From: Parus major
Taxonomy: Eukaryota > Chordata > Aves > Passeriformes > Paridae
Assembly: GCF_001522545.3 (NCBI RefSeq)
Contig: NC_031799.1
Span: 33,737,958 to 33,801,957, forward strand
Direction: 5' to 3'
DNA length: 64,000 nt
Of this stretch, positions 49,255 to 60,846 are shown piece by piece. The notes below the pieces were generated by a model. It ran no database searches. It saw nothing but the letters and a program-made list of their open reading frames with translations, and was not told where the DNA came from. The translations under genes and the position numbers were made by a program. Position 1 is the stretch's first letter. Each line of letters opens with the position of its first letter.

Positions 49255-50310
49255 AGCAAGGTCATGGTTTACCCTAATTTAGTGCCCACACCAAGACTGT
49301 CCAAAATCAAATGCCATTCTCTCAATCCCCCTTTCCCTCCCACTTCCCCCTAAGGCAGGATGGAATTGAGAATTGGAAGTACAAATGGTGAATATCATGG
49401 CTTGAGATAAGAACAACTCACTGAAAACAGCAATAAGGTAAGAAACAGCAATAATATTAATAACAGAAATTTATTACTTTTGCATGGAAACAAATGAAAA
49501 CTATGATTTTGGAGTGTTTTCTGTTATTTGTGGTTTATGGTTTTGTGGACTATCTTAAACTAACAGGATTAATACCAAGGACTTGCATTTATTTTCTGCT
49601 TCAATAATGGTATGTATTGTATTGAAGACTTTGGCTTTTCAACTAAGAATTCATACTGTAAAGATAACAGGCTTAGCCATTAATGATCATTAGTGTCACC
49701 ACTATAAAGAGATTCATGTTGGTCTTATTTATTAAGGGAATGAAAATGTGCTATTATGTTCCTAATTATGATATTTATTCAAAGTCCCCTACTTACCCAC
49801 AGTAAAAATACAGTGCAGACAGCTGTTGTAGAAGCTTCCCTATGCAGCTCTGGAAATGAGGTTTTATTTCAACTAAGAACACTCCTATTTTCATAGAGAA
49901 AGAGTAGAATAAATGTGGATCTTTGCACTGTGGAGTAAACACTGGTGTTGGATGCATGAGGTTGTGATAAGAGCTGCTGAAGCAGACAAGTGTCTAAGAA
50001 CTGTGATAGATCATAAAATGTTCTGTTCCAGTTTCTCCTCATGGGCAAGTATATAATTACAAAAATAAAGATTAAAAACAGTCAAACAAGCAAAGAAAAC
50101 TTAGTCACTTTTAGTGTAAATTGCCCACTAGGAAAAAGAAAGAAATTTTAGAATATGAAAGAAAAAAACTTGGGCATTGTATCTTCCTCATAGCATCTCA
50201 AAATTTAGTTATACATGCTGATTTCCTCTGTTAGCATTAGTCTATCTTCTTATGTTTATGGCTTTATATGTGCATGACAATATGAAGAGAGTGCTAGAAA
50301 TTGCCTCTTT

Positions 50311-50319
50311 TATATACAC

Positions 50320-50352
<33 letters not shown>
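50311..50352 (+). repeat. TA-rich microsatellite
   Basis: TATATACACATATATACA followed by about 12 TA dinucleotides, in intergenic DNA. Confidence 0.95.
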
Positions 50353-52534
50353 GTGATTGTAGCTCTTGATAAGTAATTCCTTTGTGATTCTTTCCCTTGG
50401 CAGTATATAGGTAATCTAATTGTATGTTACAATAGTCACTTCTTGAAGAGCTCATATTTATCCAGAATGTGTGAAATTGTTGAGGAGAAGGGATATTTGA
50501 ACTGTGTTATTACAGGCAGAAAAATGGGATTTTACAGCCCAAAGCTTCTGTAAGCAGAATCAGAGAAAGGTAATTCCTGGAAAATGGCGTGCAGGCAACC
50601 TCATGCCTCTCATTGCTTACAGCCATAAACTTCCTACAGAAAAGTAGCTGTAATCTGAGTAAAAGTAAACTAAGTCAAACTGATCATTTTATGAGGGAAA
50701 AACTTCTTTGAAGTTTCTCAACCTTGCATAAATCTCAGCAACTCTTTTTCTGAGGACCATTTACTGAATTAGTATTATTTGCTTCAAATAAGACAGAGTA
50801 TAGAAGAATGAATACACTATTGATTTTTACAGCAAATTCTCAAGATACCCAGGAATTATTTCTGGTGGGAAACTGACCTATCCATTTTTCCAGCTAGACT
50901 CTACTTCTACTTCTCCTCTAGTTCTCTTTCAGATGGGTAAGTCCAAGGTAGGGTTGAAGGATAAGAGGCTAAGGGATCTGTCTATATAGAATTGTTTTCT
51001 ACCGTGGAGAGCCAATTAAACATAAACTGCCTTGGGCTTTTAAGTGTCTTCAGAATGTCAAAATTAATGTCTCATTTAATATCTTAATTTATTTATTTAA
51101 TATTTAAAAAAAAAACCCATTTATGTTGAACAGATATTATTTCTGTAAATGGCAGCTGTTTTAAAATTATTCTTAGTTAACTGACTAACCGATTTTTACA
51201 CTTGGTGATTTGTCCTTCTTTCTAGTATCATAGATAACAGTAGTCACCAAAAAAAGAAAAATCATTTGGCAGGTATTACCCATTTTTCCTTACCTGCACT
51301 GAGCTCTGGCAAAAGGTTATCTCATTTCCTTCCATTTACTTTAAAACATGAGTATTGATACTGTCTCAAACTCTTTGTAAGGCTCAGATCTCACAAGCAC
51401 ACAAATGCTAACATTTGTCTAAGTCCATTGAATACATGTGTTAGGTTGAGCACATTTTTCAAGTTATTTGAACAAGGGACTTGATTCCCAGTGTTGTGTA
51501 CTGAAGTTACCCTTCTGCTTTTATTTAAAAATATTCATCTAATCTGGGAAATTATGTCAAAACATACAGCAAATGTGTTTTTCTCTTCCTTTTGATATAA
51601 TAATAGAACAGTAGTAGCAGCAATAATTATCACTTTCACTATATAAAAACTGTACCATAACTATCTAAGTCTGGCATGTCATTTGACTGTAATTCTTCTT
51701 CCTTCCTAATACAAGAAAAACATCAGTGTTGGTATTTTTGATACATTTTGAACGCTATATTCATCTTTCTGTCTCAAGATTTCCAAAAGTAGAAAAATCA
51801 ATGCCATACATGATGGAAGTCCATGTAAAATACATAAGAAGCGTATTTTTTTCAGAAATATGTCAAGTGATAGCAATGAAATAATTTTTCAGTGGGTGGA
51901 TTAGGGATAGCAGACTGAAGGACTCATTGACTCTTCAGCTGAAGGACATGCTGCTTGTCTATATATTCTGCTCCAGTGGCACACAGCATCACAGACCTTA
52001 GAGATATACATGCAGTTTCATGGGATTCTGCTCTGCCCACCAGTGGATTAATTAACAAAAGTGATGAAAGTTAATTTCTGCTTCAAGGCTTTAAAAAAAG
52101 GGCTGAGATTTTGATTGAAAGATTAAAATAAATATTCTCCATATTAATTTCAACTTTCAGAATGAGTTAGCATTGTCTTGTTTGCTGAAAGTCTCATCTA
52201 GTAACCTGTGATAGAACACAATAAATTTCTCTGTTTGATTCTCAGCAACTATTGGAAACAAATCATGATATAAACATGAATAACCAGAGTAAAACTAGAT
52301 AAAATACAAACTCTAAGGTATTTAAGTAAAATGAATTGAAAGAATCTGAGAAAACCAGTCAGCTCATATGTATTTCTAGACAGACAAAAAATTACACCAT
52401 TTATCTGAATGCTCTTTTTATATTCCAGTTCAATGTCTCAGTGATCACACTAATAACATGTTGGAATTCCATCTATGGTTTACAGCTGGACAGTAATGAG
52501 AACTTTACCACTGATTTCTGCTAGAATGTCTTCC

Positions 52535-53500
52535 AGTCTATTCTGGATTTTAGTAGGGTTTTGGTAACAAGGAGGCTGGGTGTCTTCTGTAAGAGATGCC
52601 AGAAGCTTCCTTCCTGTCTGACAGAGACAGTTCCAGCTGATTCAAAGGGCTGAGCTCACAGGCAATGGTAACAGTGCCTCTGGGATAACCCTTTTATGAA
52701 GGAGGGAAAAAATGGGCTGCAAAGAGAAAATCAAAAAGGAGCCGAAAGAGAGGGCTGAGAATATGTGAGAGAAGGAGCCCTTCAGACACTGAGGTGAGTG
52801 TAGAAGGATGGGGAGGAAGTCATCCCCTGAGTCAGGTACCTCTGCTCTCTTGCTCAGAGGCGGAGATTCCACCACAGCCCCTGGCACAGCCCATGGTGAG
52901 GCAGCTGTGGCCCTGCCACACATAGAGGTCCATGGGGATGCAGAGACCCACCTGCAGCCCCTTGAAGATCTCATTGTGGAGCAAGTGAATGCCTGAAGAA
53001 GCTTGTGACTGCTGTGTCACATTATGGATCCATGCTGGAGCAGTCTGTTCTTAAAGGATTGCATCCTGTGGAAGGGACCCACCCTGGAGCAGGGGAAGAT
53101 CATGAGGAGGAAGGAGCAGCAAAAACAGAATGTGATGAACTGGCCACAGCCCCCATTTCCTGTCCACCTGCAGGGAAAAGGTGGAAAATTTGGGAGTGAA
53201 GTTGATCCTGAGGAGAAGGGAGAGGTGGGGGGAAGCTGTTTTAACATATGGGTTTATTTCTCACTACTGTACTCTGATACAATTGGCAATTAATTAAATT
53301 AATTTCTCTTAATAGAGTCAGTATTGATGAGTGATCTCTTCCTGTCCTTATCTTGACCCATAATCCTTTTATTCTATTTTCTCTCCCCCTGCCCAGCTGA
53401 GGAAGGAAGGAAGGGATAGAGCATCTGTGGTCAGCGTCTGGAATCCAGCCATGGTCAACCCACTGCACAGCCATAAGCAACAACATAAGAAGAGATTACC
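52535..53500 (+). mobile_element. High-copy avian interspersed repeat, probably a solo LTR of an endogenous retrovirus
   Basis: From memory this matches a repeat family found in many bird genomes and transcripts. In order it has GAGATGCCAGAAGCTTCCTT, TTCATTGTGG-like and CCACACATAGAGGTCCATGG blocks, GAAGAAGCTTGTGACTG, GCATCCTGTGGAAGGGACCC, GGAGGAAGGAGCAGC, GAACTGGCCACAGCCCCCAT, TTTATTTCTCACTACTGTAC, TTAATTAAATTAATTTCTC, GTGAGTGATCTCTTCCTGTC, CCTGCCCAGCTGAGGAAGGA and a CAACCCACTGCACA end. A degraded polyadenylation-like segment (around 53283-53309) followed by a pyrimidine-rich stretch ending in CA suits an LTR R-U5 layout. No gag, pol or env frame is present. Element class and exact ends are uncertain; short open frames inside are decayed or chance. 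Confidence 0.5.
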
Positions 53501-53825
53501 AGTCCGAACTATTTAAACCACATTGACAGTTCTACAGTCAAAACATGCTTCTTCTTATGTACTTAATTCTATCTGTATTTCAATAGCAGGACCCGAGAGG
53601 AGGAAACAAATTTTAAGTTCTTTCTACTTATCTCACAGGCCCACACAAATAGAAAAGTGAAGAATACACCTGCTTAGGTCTTGCAAACCTCACAAAATTT
53701 TTGCAACCAGAGCCTAGGCTGTTAATTCCTCTGTGTTTAAAACTAACCAAATTCCAATACCAAAACATGAAAAATCTTTCCTCTGAACCTGTTGAGATCT
53801 CATCATAAGTACTGTATATTAGTCC

Positions 53826-53826
<1 letters not shown>

Positions 53827-53864
<38 letters not shown>

Positions 53865-53900
53865 CTATACTATACTATATACTGTATATAAGTACTGTAT
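53827..53900 (+). repeat. AT dinucleotide and TACTA repeat
   Basis: GTGT followed by about 15 TA units, then ATACTATACTATACTATA and ACTGTATATAAGTACTGTAT motifs. It lies about 330 bp beyond the right end of the LTR-like repeat. Confidence 0.93.
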
Positions 53901-55837
53901 ATTTCCAGTATGCAAGTGCTGTCCATACATAATGAATATAAATTTGGAGAGTTGCTGACACTGATTGCTTTGAGCAGAAAAGAACAGCAGAAAGCTCTTC
54001 TCTGAAGTCCATAGCTTTTATATAGCAAATACCTAGGCAGATATATAGCAGATACAATAGGAATTTTTTAAGGTCTTGTAAAACATCAATGTAGTTCAGT
54101 GAGCCAGCCAAAAAAGGCATGCTCTAATAGGAAAAAAAAATAACAGTTTGTTTTCAGGGTTATTTCATGCAGGATTTAAGGAAAAGAGACTCTCTAGAAT
54201 CATTCTACTAACTTGATTCATGTTCTTAATGTCCCATTGCCTTTAAAATGTTAACAGCCTGAAAAGTGGAGGGATGTTTGGAAATGATGTTGGGAAGGGA
54301 GGATAGTATGTATGGGTGTGTACTTGAGACAAAGGGAAAAAAGTTCAAAGCTAGACTAGATGAAGCTTAGCCCAGTAGACCTTTAGAATTCTAAAAGGTG
54401 CAGGTATTAAGAATAGTTGCAGCTATGTTTTCACACTAGGAAATACGTAGTCTTATGCTCGTAGTGAGCTAAAAACCAATGACTGTAACAATTGCTTTTT
54501 TAACTGGAATTCAGTGATGGCACAGATCTTTCTCAACTCAGCAGTAAAGTATATATCTATATAAACAAATTAATACCAAGAATTCCTACTTTCCTTATTG
54601 TATTCTATGAACTGTGGGTTTATGTGGGAAAGGGAACTATTCTTACACATTAAGACCTTTGTGTTAACCTCTAACTGCTATAGTACTCCAACTCTGAAAA
54701 CACAAAATCCTGGAATGATGCCATGTGCACGCATTGTCACGTAGCCCAAACAGGCATCCTTTGCCCAGAAATTACCACATCAAGTTTTGTCATAAACTTC
54801 ATGTTCAGCTTATCAAACATCTAACTCTTCTACAAGTACTCAGCCCCAAAGATAGCTAGAGGCAGGGCATTTCCATGTTAATTGTGCCAAATTTAAGAAA
54901 TTCCTTCTTTCCTACATGCTGCCATTTAACATTCATAGCTTTCTAGAGGTAGAACCTCATAGTACTTCACCAGGTGGAGATGGGTATGCATCTTGAAAAC
55001 AGTCTTACAATATAAAACTATAATACAAGTGGTATCAGCAAGAGGAATCTGCAATAACATCTTGGTGACGCATTTATCTATAAAAATATACTTGCATTTG
55101 TGAATAGCTACAGCTGCACCATTTGCTGTTCTGTTTTTTTGTAACATTAATTTCCTTAATGTTAGAGGTAAGTTGCTAAGCTAAAGCACTAATTTCTTAA
55201 AAGCACTTCTTCTTAAAAATCTGTTATATTCTTCAAGCATTTCCAAAAATTAAGGTTTTTTTTTAAAATCCCAAGATTCCTGTTTCTTTAAACATTATTT
55301 GAGTGAAATAAGGTCTCTTCTGGGAGCTGCAGTTTTGCTTTGTAGTGCTGTCCTTTCCTCTCACTGCAGCTAGTATTCTGTCTGCTGAACTCTTTGCAGC
55401 CCTCTTACATTTGCACAGAAACAAAGACAGATATTGCTTCGTTAATTGGCATATTAAAAATTTATGGTGCACTAGGATATTTAATATTTAAACACAATGT
55501 TTAATGTTTTCTGTTGTCATTTTTTTCTGAAAAAAATAAACAACTATCATAGACAATGCTGTCCTTTTCCAGACAATTAGAGATCTTATTTTGAGTTAGC
55601 ATTCAGGATAGATAACATCATTACTCCAACATCAGTAAATATTTTTAAAAAGTTTAAGATCACATTACACATTACATTTTTATTCCCAAGACAGCCAGAC
55701 TTCATACAACTACAGTACTGTAAATCAATCTGGTTTTTTACTTTTTCATTTCTTCTGAGGACTGCTGCTGACATACAAAAAGGATTACCAGTCAACCACC
55801 TGAAGGGAGCCTTTACTACCTGAAGGGAGTCTACAAG

Positions 55838-56146
55838 AAATCTGGAGAGGGACTCTTTACAAGAGCATGCAGTGGTTGGACAAAGGGCAATGGCTTCAAA
55901 ATTAAACACAGCAGATTATATTAGATACGAAGAAAAATTTATTTACTGTGAGGGTGGTGAGACACTGGCACAGGTTGCCCAGAAAAGCTGTGGATGCCCC
56001 ATCCCTGGGGGTGTTCAAGGCCAGGTTGGACAGAGTTCTGAGCAACCTCAGAGTCTAGAGATAGTTGTCCCTGCTCATGGCAGTTGGGATGGAAGGAATT
56101 ATCTTTAAGGTCCCTTCCAACCCAAGCCATTCTGTGATTCTATGAT
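55838..56146 (+). mobile_element. CR1 LINE 3' end, well preserved
   Basis: Reads TCTGGAGAGGGACTCTTTAC, GACAAAGGGCAATGGCTTCA, TTTACTGTGAGGGTGGTGAG, ACTGGCACAGGTTGCCCAGA, GATGCCCCATCCCTGGGGGT, AGGCCAGGTTGGACAGAGTT, CCCTGCTCATGGCAGTTGGG, AGGTCCCTTCCAACCCAAGC, and finishes ATTCTGTGATTCTATGAT. The octamer-like end repeats mark an intact 3' terminus. It is probably the youngest CR1 copy here. Confidence 0.94.
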
Positions 56147-56796
56147 ATGCACCATAGACATTAGACTAGACATTTATCAGGGAGTTTTCCATTTCCTAGT
56201 TAATCTGTTAAATACTTTCCACCCAAAGCTTTGCGTCTACAAACCCCTAAGTTCACTGGTGAGGCAGCTAAATGCAAAGTCAAGATTTCAATCTTCCTGC
56301 TTAGAAGCAAAAAAGTGGTATGTCACAATTTAAACTGAAAAACACCAGTGTTTAAAGCAGAACATGAAGAACCTGGGATGTTTGCATTAAATATTCTTCT
56401 CACCCCAGGCTACTTCTCTGTTTTTAAACAAATCAGCTGCAGCCCACTGACTTTCATGGACCAATTTAAGACTATGTTCTACTATCTCTGCACAAATCAA
56501 AAAATGTAAATACAAAAAATATGTTACATTACTGCCTAACTTCCTAAGAATCTATTAAAGCACTGAGAAAAGTGCCTAAAAATTTGTTTCATTCAAATAT
56601 AAACTGCCAAGATGGAGCAATGAGATATTAGAACAGGCCAACACCCATAAATGTTGAATTCTTTCGTCTAATTCACCTGTGTCTCACCCAGTCCGGCAAC
56701 TGGTCTAAAGAGCTTTCCCTGCTCCTTAGCCTTTTTCCACTTACTTGGGATTAAAGTCATAGGATGAAGCTTACCAACCCATATTCTGTTCTTCAC

Positions 56797-56990
56797 AGAA
56801 AGGGTGGCTGGGCACTAGAGTAGGCTGCCCAGGGAGATAGTGGAGTCGCCATCCCTGGAGGTGTTTAAGAAAAGTCTGTGTGTGGCACTCACTTCCATGG
56901 TGTGGTTAAAAAGGTGGTGTTTTGTCATTGGTTGGACTTCATGGTCTCAAATGTCTTTTCCAATGTAATTAATTCTGTGATTCTTTATTA
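56797..56990 (+). mobile_element. CR1 LINE 3' fragment
   Basis: Diverged copy with AGGGTGGCTGGGCACTAGAG, TAGGCTGCCCAGGGAGATAG, CGCCATCCCTGGAGGTGTTT, TTGGACTTCATGGTCTCAAA, GTCTTTTCCAATG and the terminal ATTCTGTGATTC. It lies about 650 bp from the better preserved copy at 55838-56146, same orientation, different subfamily. Confidence 0.85.
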
Positions 56991-59550
56991 TTTCAGAGGA
57001 TGAGTCAGATGACCCAACTGACAGCTCTTTACTTTTCAGAGAGGTCCTGCTTTCTCTTGGCTGACCAGTCTTGCTCTGCACGTTCATCACCTTGCTTAGC
57101 ATCAGAAGTTCTTATTGGGGCTTTTCATTGAACCACATGTAAGAATAATTCCCCTTCTTCATGGTTAAATTAAAAAAAACCCAAACAGATAAAAGAATTT
57201 AAAAAAAGGTTTTTGTTTTGGGCTTCACTCTGGCTACTTCTCCACAAAAAGCCCTTTTGAATTTCACATCTGTGAACCTTCTCCAAAAATGACAGTTTGA
57301 ACTGGGAATAACTTTTGTTGCCATTACTCTTTTGTGAGCTTAAATGTCCCTTCTCTTACGCTCTCTTTGCTAACCCATTAATATAAAAGAAAATCATGGG
57401 GCAGATATTCCAGCTAAACTACACAAGTTCCATCTTCAGAAAAATCTTCAGAATTCTACAGCTGAAGAAAGCCGTGGTACTTACTTTTCAGGATTATTTC
57501 ATTCTTTTAAGTGCCCAAATTCACTTGTTTCCTGCTCACAGTCATCCTTGGAAATATGGATTACTTTGCAGAGTTAGATTCTGGAATCTGATAAGCAAAA
57601 CCTGTTTATTTAAAATCAAAATATCAAGGAAATATAATGCAAATCAGTAGTCCAGTGACTTGGAAAGGTATTTTATTTGCAGGCATTATCTTAAGTAACT
57701 ATTTTAAGTTTTTTACTACCAGAAGAACTATTAGGCAGATGAAGGGGCACTAGATTCTGGACTCTCCCCTTTCCACAGAACAAAAGCTTTTTTTTCTGAT
57801 TCATAGCTGATTGCTATTTCTTTCTAATAAACACTAATGTGTTGTGTTTGTTTTAGTTAGTTTTGGGGTTTTTTAAAGCAAAAAAATATTGTCTGTAAAA
57901 CTTCTTTCATAAAGTTGGAGAAAAATCCTGAAGCAGAGATCAAAAATTTTGTTGTAAGAAGGGTCTGTCAGGAGTGCTATATAGAAACAAAACAGTTGGT
58001 TTTATTCTAAAGCAAAATTTGTGCAAAATTAAAACAATAGCTCACCAGACTTCAAATGAAATCATGTATCATAAGCAGAGTAGTGATATATTAGATCACA
58101 TTCCATTGTTTGTCTCTTCGGGCTTCTTGTATTTGTCAATTATTGTTTCTCCCATAGTGTTTCTTTTTAACATACAATGAGTTTATACACTATTGATGAC
58201 CAGGCAACATTAGAGAAGAATTATAAAATAGCAGATGTGAATCATTAGGTAAATGCCCTGGGAAAGAGTTTTATTTAACATACTCAGCTGCAACATCATG
58301 ATTCTAACTGCAATAGGCAGCCTCAAATTTAATATGTAATTTTAATATCTGGCATCAGATATTTTTGTTTTTCTCCAGTTGTTAAAGTGCATATAGATAG
58401 AAACATTTTGTTGTGTATGCTGTTAAATACCTTACCTGTGGCTCTGCACTGCCCAGTGACAGAGAAGATGTTAGGCTCACTACAGCAGCTAGCCACCCTC
58501 TGAAAGGAAGTCTGGAATGTAATGGATCTGTCTTTGCCTAGTATTCACACTTAAAAGTAATTTAGTCACCTTGGTCTCACTTAATTTTAAAAAGAAGAAA
58601 AGAACCTCAATCTCACAACAGAGGAACGCTTAAAAACCTCCTCCCAAAGTACCCCACATGTAGCCAGCATTTGGGTAAGGGGGAAGCAGCATCCAGCAGC
58701 ACCTGAAGGCTCCGCCAAGGTCACCTCACATGCTTGCTCTGTGTGCACAGCACCCAGACTGCTGCTCGGTGTGGGGCTCTGACTGCACAGGCTCCAGACA
58801 GCTGAGTGGAGAACCTCCAGATGTTGAATGGGTGGGGTCTAACCCTCAATGCTCATTTTCCCCAGAAGAGGTAGCATTTTCCAGGTAGAAGAGGAACACA
58901 TCACACTAAATTTAATTACAAGCAAGGCTGGCTTAAATATGTAAAAACCTATTAGAAACAAGATGCTAATTGGAATTTTAATGAGGTCCCCAACAACTTA
59001 AAATGAATATGCTCTCAAAATATCTACCCAGGTTGCTGTATATAACTAAGTGGATTATGAGTAGTTTGCTGTAAGTACTATTAAAGAAGCTTTTATTAGG
59101 ATAATTGGTTGATCATACCAAATTAATTAGCTCAGAGGGAAGCTTAGAGGGAAGTGAATTTATGAAAAATGCTGCAATGAATTTGAGTGAAAGGTATATA
59201 AACTTTCATTTCTCCAGAAATACGCTATGAAATAATGGAAGACGTATACAATTTTAGTAACTCAGTACTCAACCCTAAGCAATATATATTGTACAGTTGA
59301 TGTAAGAATTTACACTTTCATCCTGTCTCCAGTATCTACATGTGAATGGCCTGTACTTAAAGACAAAGAGGCCTCAAGGACACCTACTTCCTGGATAAAA
59401 TACTAGTCTTTTGAAGGAACTAGTTCTGTCTCCTAAAGAAAGAATGCCCTCTACTGCTTGGTTAGAGAGCTGCTCCACGGCAGAGGAATTCAAAACTATG
59501 ATTCATATGGACTGAAAACTTTGGAAAATATATATAATGAAAAATATTAC

Positions 59551-59592
59551 TGTTGTTGCTGCTGTTGTTAACAACAACAATAATAATAATAA
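59551..59592 (+). repeat. Mirror GTT/AAC trinucleotide repeat with central palindrome
   Basis: GTT/GCT units run into AAC then AAT units. The junction TGTTGTTAACAACA at 59563-59576 is a perfect 14-bp palindrome, so the tract can fold on itself. Confidence 0.92.
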
Positions 59593-60800
59593 ATTGTATC
59601 TCTGAAATATTAGGAGACGTGATATGCTTGTATAAAATCAAATGTTCTTTAAAAGCATTTCTATGTTCTCTACTGTTCATTTTTCATTATATACCTTCAG
59701 AGCATAGCCCAAATATCTTACTCTGAACAAATATATATGTTGAATATTTTCTCCATAATACTCAAATGAGTAAATTTTAAAATAACTAATGTCTCTGCTT
59801 TCAGTAATTGTTTTGGCATGCATTTGCCTTAAACTTTATATATTTGCTGCCTGTCCTCAAACATAATACACCCCACTTTATTAATGTATACAGTCTCCTT
59901 CAAAGACACATGTATATTTTTTTGTCCACAGTGATTTGCCTTTGAAAACCAACCAGCTGAAAATCTTACACCTCTAAAACAATCACAGCATGCAATTTTG
60001 AAGCATGCTACCACACAGAAGTGCTCTAAAGCATCATCAAGAAACAGCAGAGACATGCACGCTAATTTGTTTTACATCAGCAGAGGAGAGGCTGATGAAT
60101 GCTACTCCAGAAACTTACCCCAGATCTGATTCTGTTTGATATCAAATTTGTTCCTAAGGAAACAGTATTTTCTTAGAGCAATAGAAAATTTTCTGAAGTG
60201 GCCTTTAAAAAGTCACCAACTGTGATCTCCAGCAGCCCATATTAATCTTTTTCCTACCATTTTTCCACTCATTTATTTGGCTGTCCAAGTAAGGAAAGAG
60301 GAAATCTAGAGACGTGCACAGTAGGATCATTTTTGTTTTTCTCGTTAGAGTTCTTTTGATTGTACAACACTAAAAATACAAATTTAAAGCCAGTTTAGTT
60401 CATGGCAGTTTAAAAGCACATAAATGATTAATATCTGGAATACATGATCCTTTCTGTTTCATTCTTGACAGTACTTAATATTGCTGATTCTCATGGCATG
60501 AGCTCTTAGGCAATCTGGGAATTAAAAAAATTAATGCTAAATTAACCTAGGGATTGTACCCCCAGCAAACACATCTGAAACTATAGCCTTGTCTCACCTG
60601 ACCATAAATAGGGAAAAACAAACAAATTCATGACCATGAAATAATTTTTTTTCCTGGAAGATATGAATTTGAATTTTCCTTCTTTCCCAATGACTGTATA
60701 CTTAGAGTATATGAAAAAGGCATGATCTGGAGTAAAGACACTATTTTCTCATATGAAGAAACGTAAAGGTTTAAGACCAGGCTATTAAGTCAGATGGTTC

Positions 60801-60846
60801 TACATTAACTTAATGTAGTACGTGATTAATGTACAACATTAATCAC
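60801..60846. other. Adjacent AT-rich palindromes
   Basis: TACATTAA-C-TTAATGTA (60801-60817) is followed by GTGATTAATGT (60822-60832), ACA, and ACATTAATCAC (60836-60846). Both are perfect and share the ACATTAA core. Confidence 0.9.

Noticed and set aside
52642..53486. Several 60-110 codon frames on both strands
   Set aside because: They fall inside the LTR-like interspersed repeat and no viral protein motif is visible.
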